A stretch of 64,000 nucleotides of DNA from assembly GCF_001812805.1 (NCBI RefSeq), contig NZ_KV810463.1:35178-99177 (forward strand), read 5' to 3'. Of this stretch, positions 16,414 to 26,313 are shown piece by piece. This stretch comes from Corynebacterium sp. HMSC078H07. GTDB lineage: Bacteria > Actinomycetota > Actinomycetes > Mycobacteriales > Mycobacteriaceae. Every line of letters begins with the position of its first letter. Within the stretch, counting starts at the first letter, position 1. A program made the translations under genes and the position numbers. Below the pieces are notes generated by a model. It was given only the letters and a program-made list of their open reading frames with translations. It was not told the DNA's origin and made no database searches.

Positions 16414-16887
16414 TTACTTAAAGCGAGCCTTAGCCTCTTCGAGGATCTTCTCCGCCTCAGCCTTGTCGCCCCAGCCGGAGCCGGTAACTTCCTTGTTCGG
16501 CTCCAGGTCCTTGTAGTGGACGAAGAAGTGCTCGATTTCATCCTTGATGTGCTGCTCCACATCGTTGATGTCCTGGTAGCGCTCCCAGCGCGGGTCATCG
16601 ATGACGGCGAGCAGCTTGTCGTCGCCGCCGGCCTCGTCGGTCATCTTGAATACGCCGAGGATGCGAGCTTCCACGACAACGCCCGGGAAGACCGGTTCCG
16701 GGAGGATGACGAGTGCGTCGAGCGGGTCGCCGTCCTCGCCGAGGGTGTGGTCGATGAAGCCGTAGTCAGCCGGGTAAGCCATCGGGGTGAACAGGTAGCG
16801 GTCCAGGTAAACCTTGCCGGACTCGTGGTCCACCTCGTACTTGTTGCGGGAGCCCTTCGGGATCTCGATGGTTACTTCAACGCTCAC
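16414..16887 (-). CDS. ppa: Inorganic pyrophosphatase
   Basis: A 157-residue family I soluble pyrophosphatase that hydrolyses PPi to phosphate in the cytosol. Seen: the substrate and metal ligands in [14 protein letters not shown], the signature DGDPLDALV, the PADYGFI segment, and a conserved HYKDLE. The start is taken as GTG at 16887 ([12 protein letters not shown]), because GGAGGAA lies about 7 bases upstream; the in-frame ATG at 16902 overlaps that ribosome site. C. glutamicum Ppa also begins with this MSVEV sequence. It is divergent from dacB. Confidence 0.95.
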   Translation of the reverse strand: MSVEVTIEIPKGSRNKYEVDHESGKVYLDRYLFTPMAYPADYGFIDHTLGEDGDPLDALVILPEPVFPGVVVEARILGVFKMTDEAGGDDKLLAVIDDPRWERYQDINDVEQHIKDEIEHFFVHYKDLEPNKEVTGSGWGDKAEAEKILEEAKARFK

Positions 16888-16956
16888 AGCTGATTCCTCC
16901 ATTGTTACTAGGTTGGCATGTGCTCCGCTTAGTCTACCGCGCTACTCTAAAGGGCG

Positions 16957-18243
16957 ATGAAAGCGAAGCATGTCTGGTGGAGTACTGCGGCCCTCGTCAC
17001 GGCGGGAGCCGTCGCGGCGACGGCCGCGTTGGGTGTGAAGATCCAGCGCACCTACGATCATCTGGACCACGGCGAGCCGTATACGCAGGCCGCGCCCGCA
17101 GCCTTAGTCCAACCCGTTGAGCCCGGCGATATCGACGCCGCAGCGCTCAAGGCTCGGCTGGATGAACTGGGCAAAGACAAGGCGCTCGGAACATTTGGTG
17201 CGCAGGTCATCGATACCACGACGCACGAGGTGCTGTGGGAGCGAGAGCCAGCCAAGCCGCTGACGCCGGCCTCAGCCACGAAGGTTCTCACCGTCGCCGC
17301 AGCCACGTTTGCTCTCGATGAGGAGGAACGCCTCACCACCGAGGTGGTCAAAGGTGAGCAGGACGGCGAGGTAGTCATCAAAGCCGCAGGCGACGTCTGG
17401 CTGACCGACGAGCGCCTCGATGAGCTGGCGGATCAAGTTAAGGAGCACGTGGGCACCGTCACGCGCGTCTCCATCGACACGTCAGTCTGGCAAGGCCCCG
17501 ACCAAGCCCCCGGCTGGGATGATGACAACATTGACGGCGGCTTCGTCGCGCCCATTCAGCCAGCCATGCTTTACGGCGGCCGCTTGGGGGAGAAGACGGG
17601 CGATGTCCCGCGCTCCCACGAACCTGCTCTCGACGTTGCCCGCGCCCTCGCACAGCGCTTGGGCACGGATAAGGCCGACATGGCTCCCGCGCCCGAGGGC
17701 GCCGAGGTCATCGCCACCAGCGAGTCCGAGCCGCTGGCCCTGCGCGCCCAGCAGGCAGTGAAGGACTCCGACAACGTCATGGCAGAAGCCATCGCCCGCG
17801 AGCTCGCCGTCCATCACAATGCCGAGGCCAGCTTCGAAGGTGCCGCGGAAGCAACCCTCGACGTCTTGGCAGACAACGGCATCGACGTTAGCGGCGTCAC
17901 CCTCAAGGACGGTTCTGGCTTATCCCGCGATAACCGCATCCCCGCCGAGGCACTTGCCCACATCTTGGACACAGCCGTCGCCAGCGAGGATCTCCGCCCG
18001 CTTCTGGGCTACCTCCCGCTCGCCGGCGGCGAAGGTACCCTCTACCAGCGCTACCCGGAGTCCCCTGCCCGCGGCTTCGTCCGCGCCAAGACCGGAACCC
18101 TGACCGAAACCTCCGCCCTCGCCGGCACCGCGCAGGGAACGTCCGGCCGGGTCTACGCCTTTGCTTTCCTGGTCAATGACGGCGAGGTCATGTCCGCCCG
18201 TAAAGCCCAAGACGCCCTGGCCGCCGCACTCCATGACTTCTAA
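16957..18243 (+). CDS. dacB: D-alanyl-D-alanine carboxypeptidase/endopeptidase (PBP4 type)
   Basis: A 428-residue penicillin-binding protein of the S13 class, acting on peptidoglycan outside the membrane. An N-terminal hydrophobic segment (about 8-28) is a signal or anchor. The three active-site motifs are visible: SATK (S-x-x-K), SDN (S-x-N) and KTG. The insert between the first two motifs, typical of PBP4, is present but short. Its stop overlaps the tilS start by 11 bases, and hpt and ftsH follow. The gene order dacB-tilS-hpt-ftsH is also conserved in mycobacteria. Confidence 0.92.
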   Translation: MKAKHVWWSTAALVTAGAVAATAALGVKIQRTYDHLDHGEPYTQAAPAALVQPVEPGDIDAAALKARLDELGKDKALGTFGAQVIDTTTHEVLWEREPAKPLTPASATKVLTVAAATFALDEEERLTTEVVKGEQDGEVVIKAAGDVWLTDERLDELADQVKEHVGTVTRVSIDTSVWQGPDQAPGWDDDNIDGGFVAPIQPAMLYGGRLGEKTGDVPRSHEPALDVARALAQRLGTDKADMAPAPEGAEVIATSESEPLALRAQQAVKDSDNVMAEAIARELAVHHNAEASFEGAAEATLDVLADNGIDVSGVTLKDGSGLSRDNRIPAEALAHILDTAVASEDLRPLLGYLPLAGGEGTLYQRYPESPARGFVRAKTGTLTETSALAGTAQGTSGRVYAFAFLVNDGEVMSARKAQDALAAALHDF

Positions 18244-19192
18244 GAAGCCCTTTTGGCCGCGGCACAGCCCCAACTTCCTGGCCTGCCGCGTGGCCGCCCG
18301 CGCCGTGGTGGGCGAGGAACCCCGAACCATCGCCGTGGGTCTGTCCGGCGGCGTGGATTCCCTCGCACTGACCGCAGCACTCGTCGCCGAAGGACATGAC
18401 GTCACCGCCCTGTGCATCGACCACGGTTTGCAGGAAGGCTCGGCCGATCAGGCGCGCCGGGCAGCCGACCAGGCTCGGGCGTGGGGAGCGGGGGCGGAGG
18501 TGATTCGGGTGGACGTCGGCAAGCAGGGCTCTGTGGAGGCCGAAGCCCGCACCGCGCGTTACCGTGCCTTCGCGCCCTGGGGTGAGGTGGCCGTGGCGCA
18601 TACTGCCGATGACCAGGCCGAAACGCTGCTGCTGGGCGCCCTGCGCGGGAAACTCTCGGGCATGCTCGAGCACGCCGAGGTGGAGGGCACCCGCGTGGTG
18701 CGCCCGCTGCTCAACGTGCGCCGCGCCCAGACTGAAGCCGCCTGCGCGGAGCTGGGCGTCGACGCCTGGCACGACCCCCACAACGCTGACACCACCTTCC
18801 GCCGCGTGGCCCTGCGTCGCGACATCCTCCCGCGCCTGGCGTACATCGTGGGCGGTGACCCCGTCCCGGCCCTGGCCCAGGCAGCCCACGACGCCGCGCT
18901 TGACGACGCCTCCCTCCTCACCCCACCCACCGCCGACTGCGCCGAGCTAGCCGCGCTCCCGGAACCGAAGCGCCGCCGCGCCCTAGCCGCCTGGCTGCGC
19001 GAGCAGGGAGTGGAGGTCACGCGGGAAGCTATTCGTGGCGTGGATAAGCTGTGCACACAGTGGCACGGTCAAGGAGGTGTCGCGGTGAGGGGCGAAAAGG
19101 TGGGCACAAGGTTGGAAGTCTTGAGGGTTGGTGGCACACTGTCACTATTGCCTCGGTCAGCAAAGGAGCGCTCACGTGCACGACAATCATGA
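18233..19192 (+). CDS. tilS: tRNA(Ile)-lysidine synthase
   Basis: A 319-residue N-type PP-loop ATPase that attaches lysine to C34 of the tRNA(Ile) CAU anticodon. Seen: the PP-loop SGGVDS near residue 40, HGL and [11 protein letters not shown], and RPLL. It is of the short type: there is no extended C-terminal domain as in E. coli TilS, which is usual for actinobacteria. The start at ATG 18233 lies inside the end of dacB; the frame upstream of it is an out-of-phase reading of dacB. Essential function; translationally coupled to dacB and overlapping hpt by 17 bases. Confidence 0.93.
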   Translation: MTSKKPFWPRHSPNFLACRVAARAVVGEEPRTIAVGLSGGVDSLALTAALVAEGHDVTALCIDHGLQEGSADQARRAADQARAWGAGAEVIRVDVGKQGSVEAEARTARYRAFAPWGEVAVAHTADDQAETLLLGALRGKLSGMLEHAEVEGTRVVRPLLNVRRAQTEAACAELGVDAWHDPHNADTTFRRVALRRDILPRLAYIVGGDPVPALAQAAHDAALDDASLLTPPTADCAELAALPEPKRRRALAAWLREQGVEVTREAIRGVDKLCTQWHGQGGVAVRGEKVGTRLEVLRVGGTLSLLPRSAKERSRARQS

Positions 19193-19763
19193 TTCAGACG
19201 TCCCCGCCCACCCTTACGGCACAGACATCCAAGCCGTCCTCGTCGCCGAAGATGCCCTCCAGGAGCGCATCCAGGAGATGGCGGATCGCGTCTCGGAGAA
19301 ATACCGCAACGCAGAAGACGACCTCATCCTCGTGTGCGTGCTTAAAGGTGCGGTGTTCTTCCTCACCGATTTTGCCCGCAAGCTGACTATTCCTTCCCAG
19401 CTGGAGTTCATGGCCGTGTCCTCGTATGGAAACTCCGCTTCCTCCTCGGGTGTGGTGCGCATTCTTAAGGACTTGGACCGCGACATTGAGGGCCGCGATG
19501 TGGTCATCGTGGAGGACATCATTGATTCCGGCCTGACCCTGTCGTGGCTTATCCGTAACCTGCAGGGCCGCCAGCCACGATCCCTCGAGGTAGTTACCCT
19601 GTTGCGCAAGCCAGAGGTGGTCAAGGCAGAGCTTGACCTGTTCGATGTAGGCTTCGATATTCCTAACGAGTTTGTTGTGGGCTATGGCCTGGACTTTGCC
19701 GAGCGCTACCGTGACCTGCCCTACGTAGGCACGCTGCATCCGGCGGTCTACAGCAACGATTAA
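19176..19763 (+). CDS. hpt: Hypoxanthine phosphoribosyltransferase
   Basis: A 195-residue purine salvage enzyme that makes IMP or GMP from hypoxanthine or guanine and PRPP. Seen: the PRPP-binding motif [14 protein letters not shown] with its acidic pair, the catalytic-loop region SSYGNS, and VLKGAVFF near the N-terminus. The start is GTG 19176 ([10 protein letters not shown]), with AAAGGAG at 19162-19168. It is followed 48 bases later by ftsH. Confidence 0.94.
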   Translation: MHDNHDSDVPAHPYGTDIQAVLVAEDALQERIQEMADRVSEKYRNAEDDLILVCVLKGAVFFLTDFARKLTIPSQLEFMAVSSYGNSASSSGVVRILKDLDRDIEGRDVVIVEDIIDSGLTLSWLIRNLQGRQPRSLEVVTLLRKPEVVKAELDLFDVGFDIPNEFVVGYGLDFAERYRDLPYVGTLHPAVYSND

Positions 19764-19811
19764 TCTTTATTCTTGTCCGGCGCTTCAAGCCGCAATTGTG
19801 CAAGGTAGTTA

Positions 19812-22226
19812 ATGAAAAACAAGAACATCATCCGCTACGGCTCCATCGCGGGCCTGGTCCTCATCCTGCTGTACGCATTCACGTTCTTTACCAACGATGC
19901 CCGCAGCTTCAAGCAGGTGGACACCTCGGTGGCCATGGAGCAGCTGACCTCCAAGAACGTCGAGGAAGCGCAAATCGACGACCGTGAGCAGCAACTGCGT
20001 CTCAAGCTCAAGAAGCCAGTGACGGTGGAAGAGCAGGAGGGCATCGAGGAGGTCATTGCCAAGTACCCGGCGCGCGCCTCCGAGCAGGTCTTTAACGCGG
20101 TTAAGGACTCTGGTGCTGAGAAGTACCAGACGAAGGTCACGCAGGATTCCTTCATCGGCTCGATGATTAGCTTCCTGCTGCCGATGCTGCTGCTCTTCGC
20201 GCTGTTGTTCTGGATGATGTCGCGCATGCAGCAGGGTGCTGGCGGCATGTTTGGCATTGGCGGCTCCAAGGCCAAGGAGCTGACCAAGGATATGCCGACC
20301 AACACCTTCGCGGATGTGGCCGGTGCGGACGAGGCAGTGGATGAGCTGCAGGAAATCAAGGACTTCCTCGATGATCCGGAGCGCTACCATGCCCTCGGCG
20401 CGAAGATTCCGCGCGGCGTGCTGCTCTACGGCCCGCCGGGTACCGGTAAGACTCTTTTGGCCCGCGCGGTCGCGGGCGAGGCCGGTGTGCCCTTCTACTC
20501 CATTTCTGGCTCCGACTTCGTGGAGATGTTCGTCGGCGTTGGTGCCTCCCGCGTGCGCGACCTGTTCAAGCAGGCCAAGGAAAATAGCCCGTGCATCATC
20601 TTCGTTGATGAGATTGATGCCGTGGGCCGCCAGCGCGGCTCCGGTACCGGCGGTGGCCACGATGAGCGCGAGCAGACCCTCAACCAGCTCCTCGTGGAGA
20701 TGGACGGCTTCGGTGACCGCGAGGGCGTTATCCTCATCGCCGCGACCAACCGTCCCGACATCCTGGACCCGGCGCTGCTACGCCCGGGCCGCTTCGACCG
20801 TCAAATCCCGGTCACCAACCCGGACCTGGCCGGCCGCGAGCAGATTCTGCGCGTGCATGCCAAGGACAAGCCGCTGGCCAAGGAAGTGGATGTGGCACAG
20901 CTGGCCAAGCGCACCGCCGGCATGTCCGGCGCCGACCTGGCCAACGTGCTCAACGAGGCCGCCCTGCTCACCGCCCGCATCGGCGGCAACGTCATTACCT
21001 ATGACGCACTGGAAGAGGCCACTGACCGCGTCGTCGGCGGCCCGCGCCGCCAAGGCAAGATCATTTCCGAGCATGAAAAGAAGGTCACCGCCTACCACGA
21101 GGGCGGCCACACGCTGGCCGCGTGGGCGCTCAAGGACATTGAGCGCGTCTACAAGGTCACCATCCTGGCCCGCGGCCGTACCGGCGGCCACGCCATGACC
21201 GCGCAGGAAGACGACAAGGGCATGTATACCCGCGATGAACTCTTCGCACGCCTCGTCTTTGCCATGGGCGGCCGTGCCGCTGAGGAGCTGGTCTTCGGTG
21301 CACCGACCACCGGTGCGTCCTCCGATATCGAGCATGCCACCAAGATCGCGCGGTCCATGCTTACCGAGTACGGCTTCTCCCCGGATTTGGGCACCGTCAA
21401 GTACGGCAAGGAGCAGGGCGATCCCTTCAGCCAGATGGGTGGCGGCGGGAGCATCGAGTACTCCGATGCCATTGCCGCCAAGATTGATGAGCAGATGGCC
21501 TACCTCCTTAACAGCGCGCACCAGCAGGCTTATGACATCTTGTCTGAGCACCGCGATTACCTCGACACCCTGGCGGAGATGCTCCTGGAGAAGGAGACCC
21601 TGCGCCGCCCGGACCTCGAGGGCATCTTCGAGGGCATCGAGCCGCGCGAGGCCTTCGATGTTTTCCCGAATGAGGACGACCGCTTCCCACGCCAAGCCGA
21701 CCGCGAGCCGGTGAAGACCCCGGTAGAACTGGCCAAGGAGCGCGGTGAGGAGCTGCCGAAGCGCATGACGCTTCTCGACGCCTCCCGGGCCGCCCGCGAG
21801 CGCCGCCTCGCCGCCCAGGAAAAGGGGCAGGCCGAGCCCACCGCTACTGAGCAAGAAATCGGCTTCAGCTTTGGACAGCATGCCGGTGACGTGGTGGACC
21901 CTGACCAGGGTAATACCTTCTTCGGTGAGTCTGAAGCTAAGCCCGTCACCGATGCGACCGGCCACGAGCAGGAGGTGCCGGAACAGGAACTGCGCAACGC
22001 CCAGGGAGACCTCAGCCACGATGAGACCCAGGAAATCCCGCGCGTAACGGATGCCCCGGATCCGCAGCGTAAGGCAGAGCGCCGTGGACGCCACGCCAAG
22101 CCGGACAGCCATGACAGTCACAGCAGTCATGACGGTCATGGAAACCACGGCTGGGGCGCACCCGGCTGGGGCGAGCAGGACCACCGCAACAACCCGTACA
22201 AGGACGGCCAAAACAATGAGCGATAA
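19812..22226 (+). CDS. ftsH: ATP-dependent zinc metalloprotease FtsH
   Basis: An 804-residue membrane AAA protease that degrades membrane and short-lived proteins. Seen: two transmembrane helices flanking a periplasmic-side domain (about 8-27 and 115-137), Walker A GPPGTGKT, Walker [10 protein letters not shown], the second region of homology ending in RPGRFDR, and the zinc site HEGGH. After the protease domain there is a long extra tail of about 160 residues (after residue 640). It is rich in Glu, Gln, Asp and His and ends in repeated HDS/HSS/HDG units, is predicted to be disordered and is typical of Corynebacteriales. The last 11 bases overlap folE. Confidence 0.97.
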   Translation: MKNKNIIRYGSIAGLVLILLYAFTFFTNDARSFKQVDTSVAMEQLTSKNVEEAQIDDREQQLRLKLKKPVTVEEQEGIEEVIAKYPARASEQVFNAVKDSGAEKYQTKVTQDSFIGSMISFLLPMLLLFALLFWMMSRMQQGAGGMFGIGGSKAKELTKDMPTNTFADVAGADEAVDELQEIKDFLDDPERYHALGAKIPRGVLLYGPPGTGKTLLARAVAGEAGVPFYSISGSDFVEMFVGVGASRVRDLFKQAKENSPCIIFVDEIDAVGRQRGSGTGGGHDEREQTLNQLLVEMDGFGDREGVILIAATNRPDILDPALLRPGRFDRQIPVTNPDLAGREQILRVHAKDKPLAKEVDVAQLAKRTAGMSGADLANVLNEAALLTARIGGNVITYDALEEATDRVVGGPRRQGKIISEHEKKVTAYHEGGHTLAAWALKDIERVYKVTILARGRTGGHAMTAQEDDKGMYTRDELFARLVFAMGGRAAEELVFGAPTTGASSDIEHATKIARSMLTEYGFSPDLGTVKYGKEQGDPFSQMGGGGSIEYSDAIAAKIDEQMAYLLNSAHQQAYDILSEHRDYLDTLAEMLLEKETLRRPDLEGIFEGIEPREAFDVFPNEDDRFPRQADREPVKTPVELAKERGEELPKRMTLLDASRAARERRLAAQEKGQAEPTATEQEIGFSFGQHAGDVVDPDQGNTFFGESEAKPVTDATGHEQEVPEQELRNAQGDLSHDETQEIPRVTDAPDPQRKAERRGRHAKPDSHDSHSSHDGHGNHGWGAPGWGEQDHRNNPYKDGQNNER

Positions 22227-22806
22227 CATCCCGGCGCAGCGCGAATTCGATCATGAGCGCGCAGAAGCCGCCGTGCGCGAGCTGCTCATCGCCGTGGGCG
22301 AGGACCCCGACCGCGAGGGCCTGCGCGAGACCCCAGCGCGCGTGGCTCGTGCCTATGCGGAGGTCTTCGCCGGGCTGCACGAAGACCCCACGGAGGTCCT
22401 CCACAAAACCTTCGCCGAGGAGCACCAAGAGCTCGTCCTCGTGCGCGATATCCCCATTTACTCCACGTGCGAGCACCACCTCGTGCCCTTCTATGGCACG
22501 GCGCACATCGGCTACATCCCGGGCCCTGATGGACACGTCACCGGCTTGTCCAAGCTGGCACGCCTGGCGGATATGTACGCCAAGCGTCCGCAGGTGCAGG
22601 AACGCCTGACCAGCCAGATCGCCGATGCGCTGGTGGAGGTTCTCCACGCCCAGTCCGTCATCGTGGTCATCGAGTGCGAGCACCTGTGCATGGCCATGCG
22701 CGGCATCCGCAAACCGGGCGCGACTACGACGACGTCCGCGGTGCGCGGCGGTTTCAAGAAGAACGCGGCCTCCCGTGCGGAGGTCATGAGCCTGATTAGG
22801 AGCTAA
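22216..22806 (+). CDS. folE: GTP cyclohydrolase I
   Basis: A 196-residue enzyme that converts GTP to 7,8-dihydroneopterin triphosphate, the first step of folate synthesis. The zinc ligands are seen in [10 protein letters not shown] and in the later CEHLCM, and the GTP-binding segment SKLARL is present. The start codon lies within the ftsH end, so translation is coupled. folP, folB and folK follow in the same operon. Confidence 0.96.
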   Translation: MSDNIPAQREFDHERAEAAVRELLIAVGEDPDREGLRETPARVARAYAEVFAGLHEDPTEVLHKTFAEEHQELVLVRDIPIYSTCEHHLVPFYGTAHIGYIPGPDGHVTGLSKLARLADMYAKRPQVQERLTSQIADALVEVLHAQSVIVVIECEHLCMAMRGIRKPGATTTTSAVRGGFKKNAASRAEVMSLIRS

Positions 22807-22812
22807 CCCCCT

Positions 22813-23742
22813 ATGGCAGTCAGCAACCTCACCGTCCCCGGCCGCACGTTGGTCATGGGAATCCTCAATGTCACGGAGGATTCCTTCTCCGACGGTGGGC
22901 GCTGGATCAAGGTGGATGATGCCCTTGCCCACGCCCGCCACCTCGTGGAAGCGGGCGCGGACATGATCGATGTCGGTGGTGAGTCCACCCGCCCCGGTGC
23001 TGTGCGTGTGGCTGCCGAAGAGGAAGAGCGCCGCGTCGTGCCCGTCATCAAGGCGCTGCACGAAGAGGGGATTAAGACCTCGGTGGATACGATGCGGGCG
23101 TCGGTAGCCGCAGCGGCGGCCGAGGCCGGCGTCGATATGATCAATGACGTTTCTGGCGGCGCTGCCGACCCGGACATGTATCGCACCATGGCTGCCACAG
23201 GTCTGCCGGTGTGTCTGATGCACTGGCGCACCGTCCAGTTCGGCAGCGCCGCCGGTGTGGCTGACCACGGCGGGGATGTGGTGCGCGATGTGCACGATTC
23301 TTTGGCAGCGTTGGCGGATTCCGCACTGGCCGCCGGCGTTAGCCACGACAACATCGTTGTTGACCCGGGCCTAGGCTTTGCCAAGTCCCCGCAGGATAAC
23401 TGGGCACTGCTCAAGGCCCTGCCGGAGTTCCTTCAGGGAGAGTTCCCGCTGCTCGTGGGCGCCTCCCGCAAGCGTTTCCTCGCCGCCATCCGGGAGGACC
23501 GTGGGGCCGAGTCCAGCCCGCTGCTCGCGGACCCTGCCACCGCCGCCGTGACGGCCATTTCGGCGCAGATGGGTGCGTGGGGCGTGCGCGTGCACGAGGT
23601 GGACGTTTCGCGCGATGCCGTGGACGTGGCTGCTGCCTGGAATTCGGGTGCGGCGTATATGGGCGGCGTGCATGCCTCCGGCAGCTATGCCAACGGCGCT
23701 GACGGCGGCACGGTGGTCTCGACTTCTTTGGGAAGGGCTTAA
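22813..23742 (+). CDS. folP: Dihydropteroate synthase
   Basis: A 309-residue TIM-barrel enzyme joining p-aminobenzoate to hydroxymethyl-dihydropterin diphosphate; it is the sulfonamide target. Seen: GILNVTEDSFSDGG, the pABA loop GGESTRPGA, the pterin-site residues DMINDVSGG, DPGLGFAK, and the GASRKRF anion site. AGGAG at 22799-22803 precedes the ATG. It is longer than E. coli FolP because of a C-terminal extension of about 20 residues. Its place in the folE-folP-folB-folK operon marks it as the true enzyme rather than the FolP2 paralogue. Confidence 0.95.
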   Translation: MAVSNLTVPGRTLVMGILNVTEDSFSDGGRWIKVDDALAHARHLVEAGADMIDVGGESTRPGAVRVAAEEEERRVVPVIKALHEEGIKTSVDTMRASVAAAAAEAGVDMINDVSGGAADPDMYRTMAATGLPVCLMHWRTVQFGSAAGVADHGGDVVRDVHDSLAALADSALAAGVSHDNIVVDPGLGFAKSPQDNWALLKALPEFLQGEFPLLVGASRKRFLAAIREDRGAESSPLLADPATAAVTAISAQMGAWGVRVHEVDVSRDAVDVAAAWNSGAAYMGGVHASGSYANGADGGTVVSTSLGRA

Positions 23743-23745
23743 AAC

Positions 23746-24117
23746 ATGGCGGATCGCATCGAACTTACGGGCCTGGAATGCTTTGGCTATCACGGCGTCT
23801 TCGAGGAAGAGAAGAAGACGGGGCAGCCTTTCATCGTGGATGTCACCTGTTGGTTAGACACCGCGGGAATCGAGGACGACTTAAGCCGTACGGTGAATTA
23901 CGCCGAGCTTGCCGACGTCGCCGCGGGCATCGTCGAAGGTCCGTCCCGCGATCTCATCGAGACAGTGGCCGCGGAGGTCGCCGAGACTGCAATGGAGCGC
24001 TTCGAGATTCTTCACGCCATCGAGGTGACCATCCACAAGCCGAAGGCACCCATCCCACGCACCTTCGCCGACGTGGCCGTTGTAGCCCGCCGCTCCCGGA
24101 AGAGGATGGCAGGCTAA
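23746..24117 (+). CDS. folB: Dihydroneopterin aldolase
   Basis: A 123-residue folate enzyme (T-fold) that cleaves dihydroneopterin to hydroxymethyl-dihydropterin and glycolaldehyde. Seen: the substrate motif LECFGYHGVFEEE with catalytic residues, SRTVNYAEL, and the ending IHKPKAPIPRTFADV with the conserved Lys. It starts 3 bases after folP and its TAA overlaps the ATG of folK. Confidence 0.95.
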   Translation: MADRIELTGLECFGYHGVFEEEKKTGQPFIVDVTCWLDTAGIEDDLSRTVNYAELADVAAGIVEGPSRDLIETVAAEVAETAMERFEILHAIEVTIHKPKAPIPRTFADVAVVARRSRKRMAG

Positions 24118-24590
24118 TGCGCGCAGTCCTGTCCATCGGCTCCAATATGGAAGACCGCCGCGCGCTCCTCCAGACCGTCTTCGACGAGTTTGCCGATGAG
24201 ACCATCGCCGCCTCTCCGGTCTATGCCACCCCACCGTGGGGAGTGACAGACCAGGGAGATTTCCTTAACGCGGTGCTCATCGTGGACGTGGACTGCACTC
24301 CGCTGGAGCTGCTGCGCCGCGGGCAAAAGCTGGAGGAGGCTGCCGAGCGTGTCCGCGTGCGGCACTGGGGCCCGCGCACTTTGGACGTGGACATCGTGCA
24401 GATAGACGGCGTGACTTCCGACGACCCAAAACTTACCCTCCCGCACCCTTATGCCCACCAGCGCGCCTTCGTGCTCGTGCCGTGGTTGGCCGCGGACCCA
24501 GATGCTGAGCTCAACGGCACCTCAGTGCGCGAGCTCATCGCCGGCCTCGACGAGGAGGAGGTTGCGGCGGTAAAGGAAGTGAATGAGTAA
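24117..24590 (+). CDS. folK: 6-hydroxymethyl-7,8-dihydropterin pyrophosphokinase
   Basis: A 157-residue HPPK enzyme, which transfers pyrophosphate from ATP to hydroxymethyl-dihydropterin. Seen: SIGSNMEDR at the N-terminus, the WGPRTLDVDIV signature with the Mg-binding Asp-x-Asp, and LPHPYAHQRAFVL. The start overlaps the folB stop (TAATG) and its own stop overlaps the start of the next gene, so the operon is tightly coupled. Confidence 0.95.
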   Translation: MRAVLSIGSNMEDRRALLQTVFDEFADETIAASPVYATPPWGVTDQGDFLNAVLIVDVDCTPLELLRRGQKLEEAAERVRVRHWGPRTLDVDIVQIDGVTSDDPKLTLPHPYAHQRAFVLVPWLAADPDAELNGTSVRELIAGLDEEEVAAVKEVNE

Positions 24591-25063
24591 TGACGAGGAC
24601 GTCGATAAGCGCGCTCGTCGCAACGGCCCTGTTTGTGGCCGCCGCGGCTGCTATCCTCACCACCCGCTTTTATGGCTCGATGCTGGCTATCCCAGCAACG
24701 GTATCGATTTCCCTGTGGGCCATGGCGGTGGTGTGCGGCGTCCTTACCCTCAAGGTGCGCAGTGCTAAGGAAGATGAGCACGGAATCGGTTTGGACAACT
24801 CGCAGCTCAACCCCATGACCATCGCGCAGTTCCTGCTCGTCGGCAAAGCCTCAGCATGGACCGGCGCCATCGTGGGCGGGGCCTACGCCGGCATCGCCGT
24901 GTACGTCGTGCCGCGCGTCGGCGAGCTCGTGGCCGCCTCCGGGGACCTCGCCGGAGTGCTTGCTTCCACCCTGGGTGGGGCAGCGATGAGTGTAGCCGGC
25001 GTGGTGTTGGAGCGACACTGCGAGGTTCCACCTCCATCCGACGGAGCACAAGCGGTAAGTTAG
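24590..25063 (+). CDS. DUF3180 membrane protein
   Basis: A 157-residue protein with four hydrophobic helices (about 7-25, 33-53, 84-104 and 116-137) and a conserved loop LNPMTIAQFLLVGKASA. This is the DUF3180 family, found in actinobacteria immediately after folK (Rv3605c in M. tuberculosis). The function is unknown; constant linkage to folate genes suggests a role near that pathway or in co-regulation, but this is inference. Confidence 0.85.
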   Translation: MTRTSISALVATALFVAAAAAILTTRFYGSMLAIPATVSISLWAMAVVCGVLTLKVRSAKEDEHGIGLDNSQLNPMTIAQFLLVGKASAWTGAIVGGAYAGIAVYVVPRVGELVAASGDLAGVLASTLGGAAMSVAGVVLERHCEVPPPSDGAQAVS

Positions 25064-25068
25064 TGGAC

Positions 25069-26313
25069 ATGACGAGCCCGCAGCATTCTCCCGAGCCCCC
25101 GCACGAGCCGGCCGCATCGCAGATTTCGCAGCCGGCGGCTGAGTTTAAGACCACGTCTGACTCAAAGACAGACGCCGGTTCCATCGGACTTATCATCCTG
25201 GTCATCTTGGCAGTGATTGCCAGCCTGGTCATGCTCATTTCAGGCTCGGCCAATGCCCTTAAAATTGCGTTGCTGGCATCCTTGTGGGCTGCGGTGCTGG
25301 GCTTCTTCCTCGTGGTGCGCTACCGCCGCCAGGCTCAAGAGGCCAAGGAGCTACTTGCTGTGGAGCGCGCCCATGCCGCGTCTGCGCTGACCGCCTCCGG
25401 CGCATCTACAGCGGACAACAGCGAGGTGCTCGCAGAGATCCGTTCTGAGCTGGAAGCCATCCGCTCCCAGATTGAGGAGATCTCGGGCCGCGAATGGGTC
25501 TACGAACCCGCAGCCCTATATGCGGAGGCTCGCCGCATCCAGGAGCTGGAGCGCAAGGCCGGCAGCGCCGGCGTGGATGAGCGCGGCGATGCCAACTCCG
25601 TGAACTTCACCCAGAAGTCTGGCGGTGCCCCGACTGCCGACGCCGTCGCGGGCCGCCTCGGCACCCAGCCCACCCATCCCGTGAGCAACCCGCTGGATAA
25701 CCTGATTGCGGAGAAACCCGTGGCCAAGCCGACTAGTACGCCGAAGGCACGGCCGGCGGAGCAGCCAACTGGTCAGCAACAGCCGCAGCGCTCGCAGCAA
25801 CAGCCGCAGCGCTCGCAGGAGCAGGGAACACGACCGGCACCGTTTGGCGAGCCGCGCTCCTCGCAGGGCCAGGCCCCGGCATTCCGCCCGATGGGCGAGC
25901 CGCGCCGAGAGGACCAGCCCGCGCAGCCGACGCAGACGCCGCAACCGACGCGATCTGCGCAAGCACCGAAGCCTGCGCAGTCCGCTCAATCGGTTAAGCG
26001 CGCAGCAGATGGTCCGTCGACTGAGACGACGACGCAGCAGCAGCCGGAGTTCAAGACCGATAGCTTCCAAGCCGTGCAGTGGAACCAGGGTGCTGCAGGT
26101 GCGCAGCACGTCAAGGAGGATGCTGGCTCCGCGCAGCCGCACCACCGTCACCGCAAGCCGGAGGCAGGCAGCGCGCAGCAGGCAGCGCGGGCAGAGGACA
26201 CTCGCGGCCGCCGCCGCAGTGATGAACACCGCGAGGGCGCGGTCTCCGTGGCTGAGCTCATGGCGCGCAGCAAGCGCGGGAAGGAACAGCGGAACAAGGA
26301 CGACAAGAAGTAG
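25069..26313 (+). CDS. DUF6779-type membrane protein with disordered tail
   Basis: A 414-residue protein. It has a short Pro-rich N-terminus, two transmembrane helices (about 40-62 and 66-86), a helical stretch (about 90-165) that could form a coiled coil, and then about 230 residues of Gln/Pro/Ser/Ala-rich low complexity, including two copies of an SQQQPQR unit. It corresponds in position and plan to Rv3604c of mycobacteria. The function is unknown. GTG at 25063 is an alternative start; I prefer the ATG at 25069. It is followed without a gap by the DUF2520 gene. Confidence 0.75.
   Translation: MTSPQHSPEPPHEPAASQISQPAAEFKTTSDSKTDAGSIGLIILVILAVIASLVMLISGSANALKIALLASLWAAVLGFFLVVRYRRQAQEAKELLAVERAHAASALTASGASTADNSEVLAEIRSELEAIRSQIEEISGREWVYEPAALYAEARRIQELERKAGSAGVDERGDANSVNFTQKSGGAPTADAVAGRLGTQPTHPVSNPLDNLIAEKPVAKPTSTPKARPAEQPTGQQQPQRSQQQPQRSQEQGTRPAPFGEPRSSQGQAPAFRPMGEPRREDQPAQPTQTPQPTRSAQAPKPAQSAQSVKRAADGPSTETTTQQQPEFKTDSFQAVQWNQGAAGAQHVKEDAGSAQPHHRHRKPEAGSAQQAARAEDTRGRRRSDEHREGAVSVAELMARSKRGKEQRNKDDKK

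Noticed and set aside
20778..22229. 483-codon minus ORF inside ftsH
   Set aside because: Frame shadow opposite the conserved FtsH AAA and protease domains; no start region or motifs.
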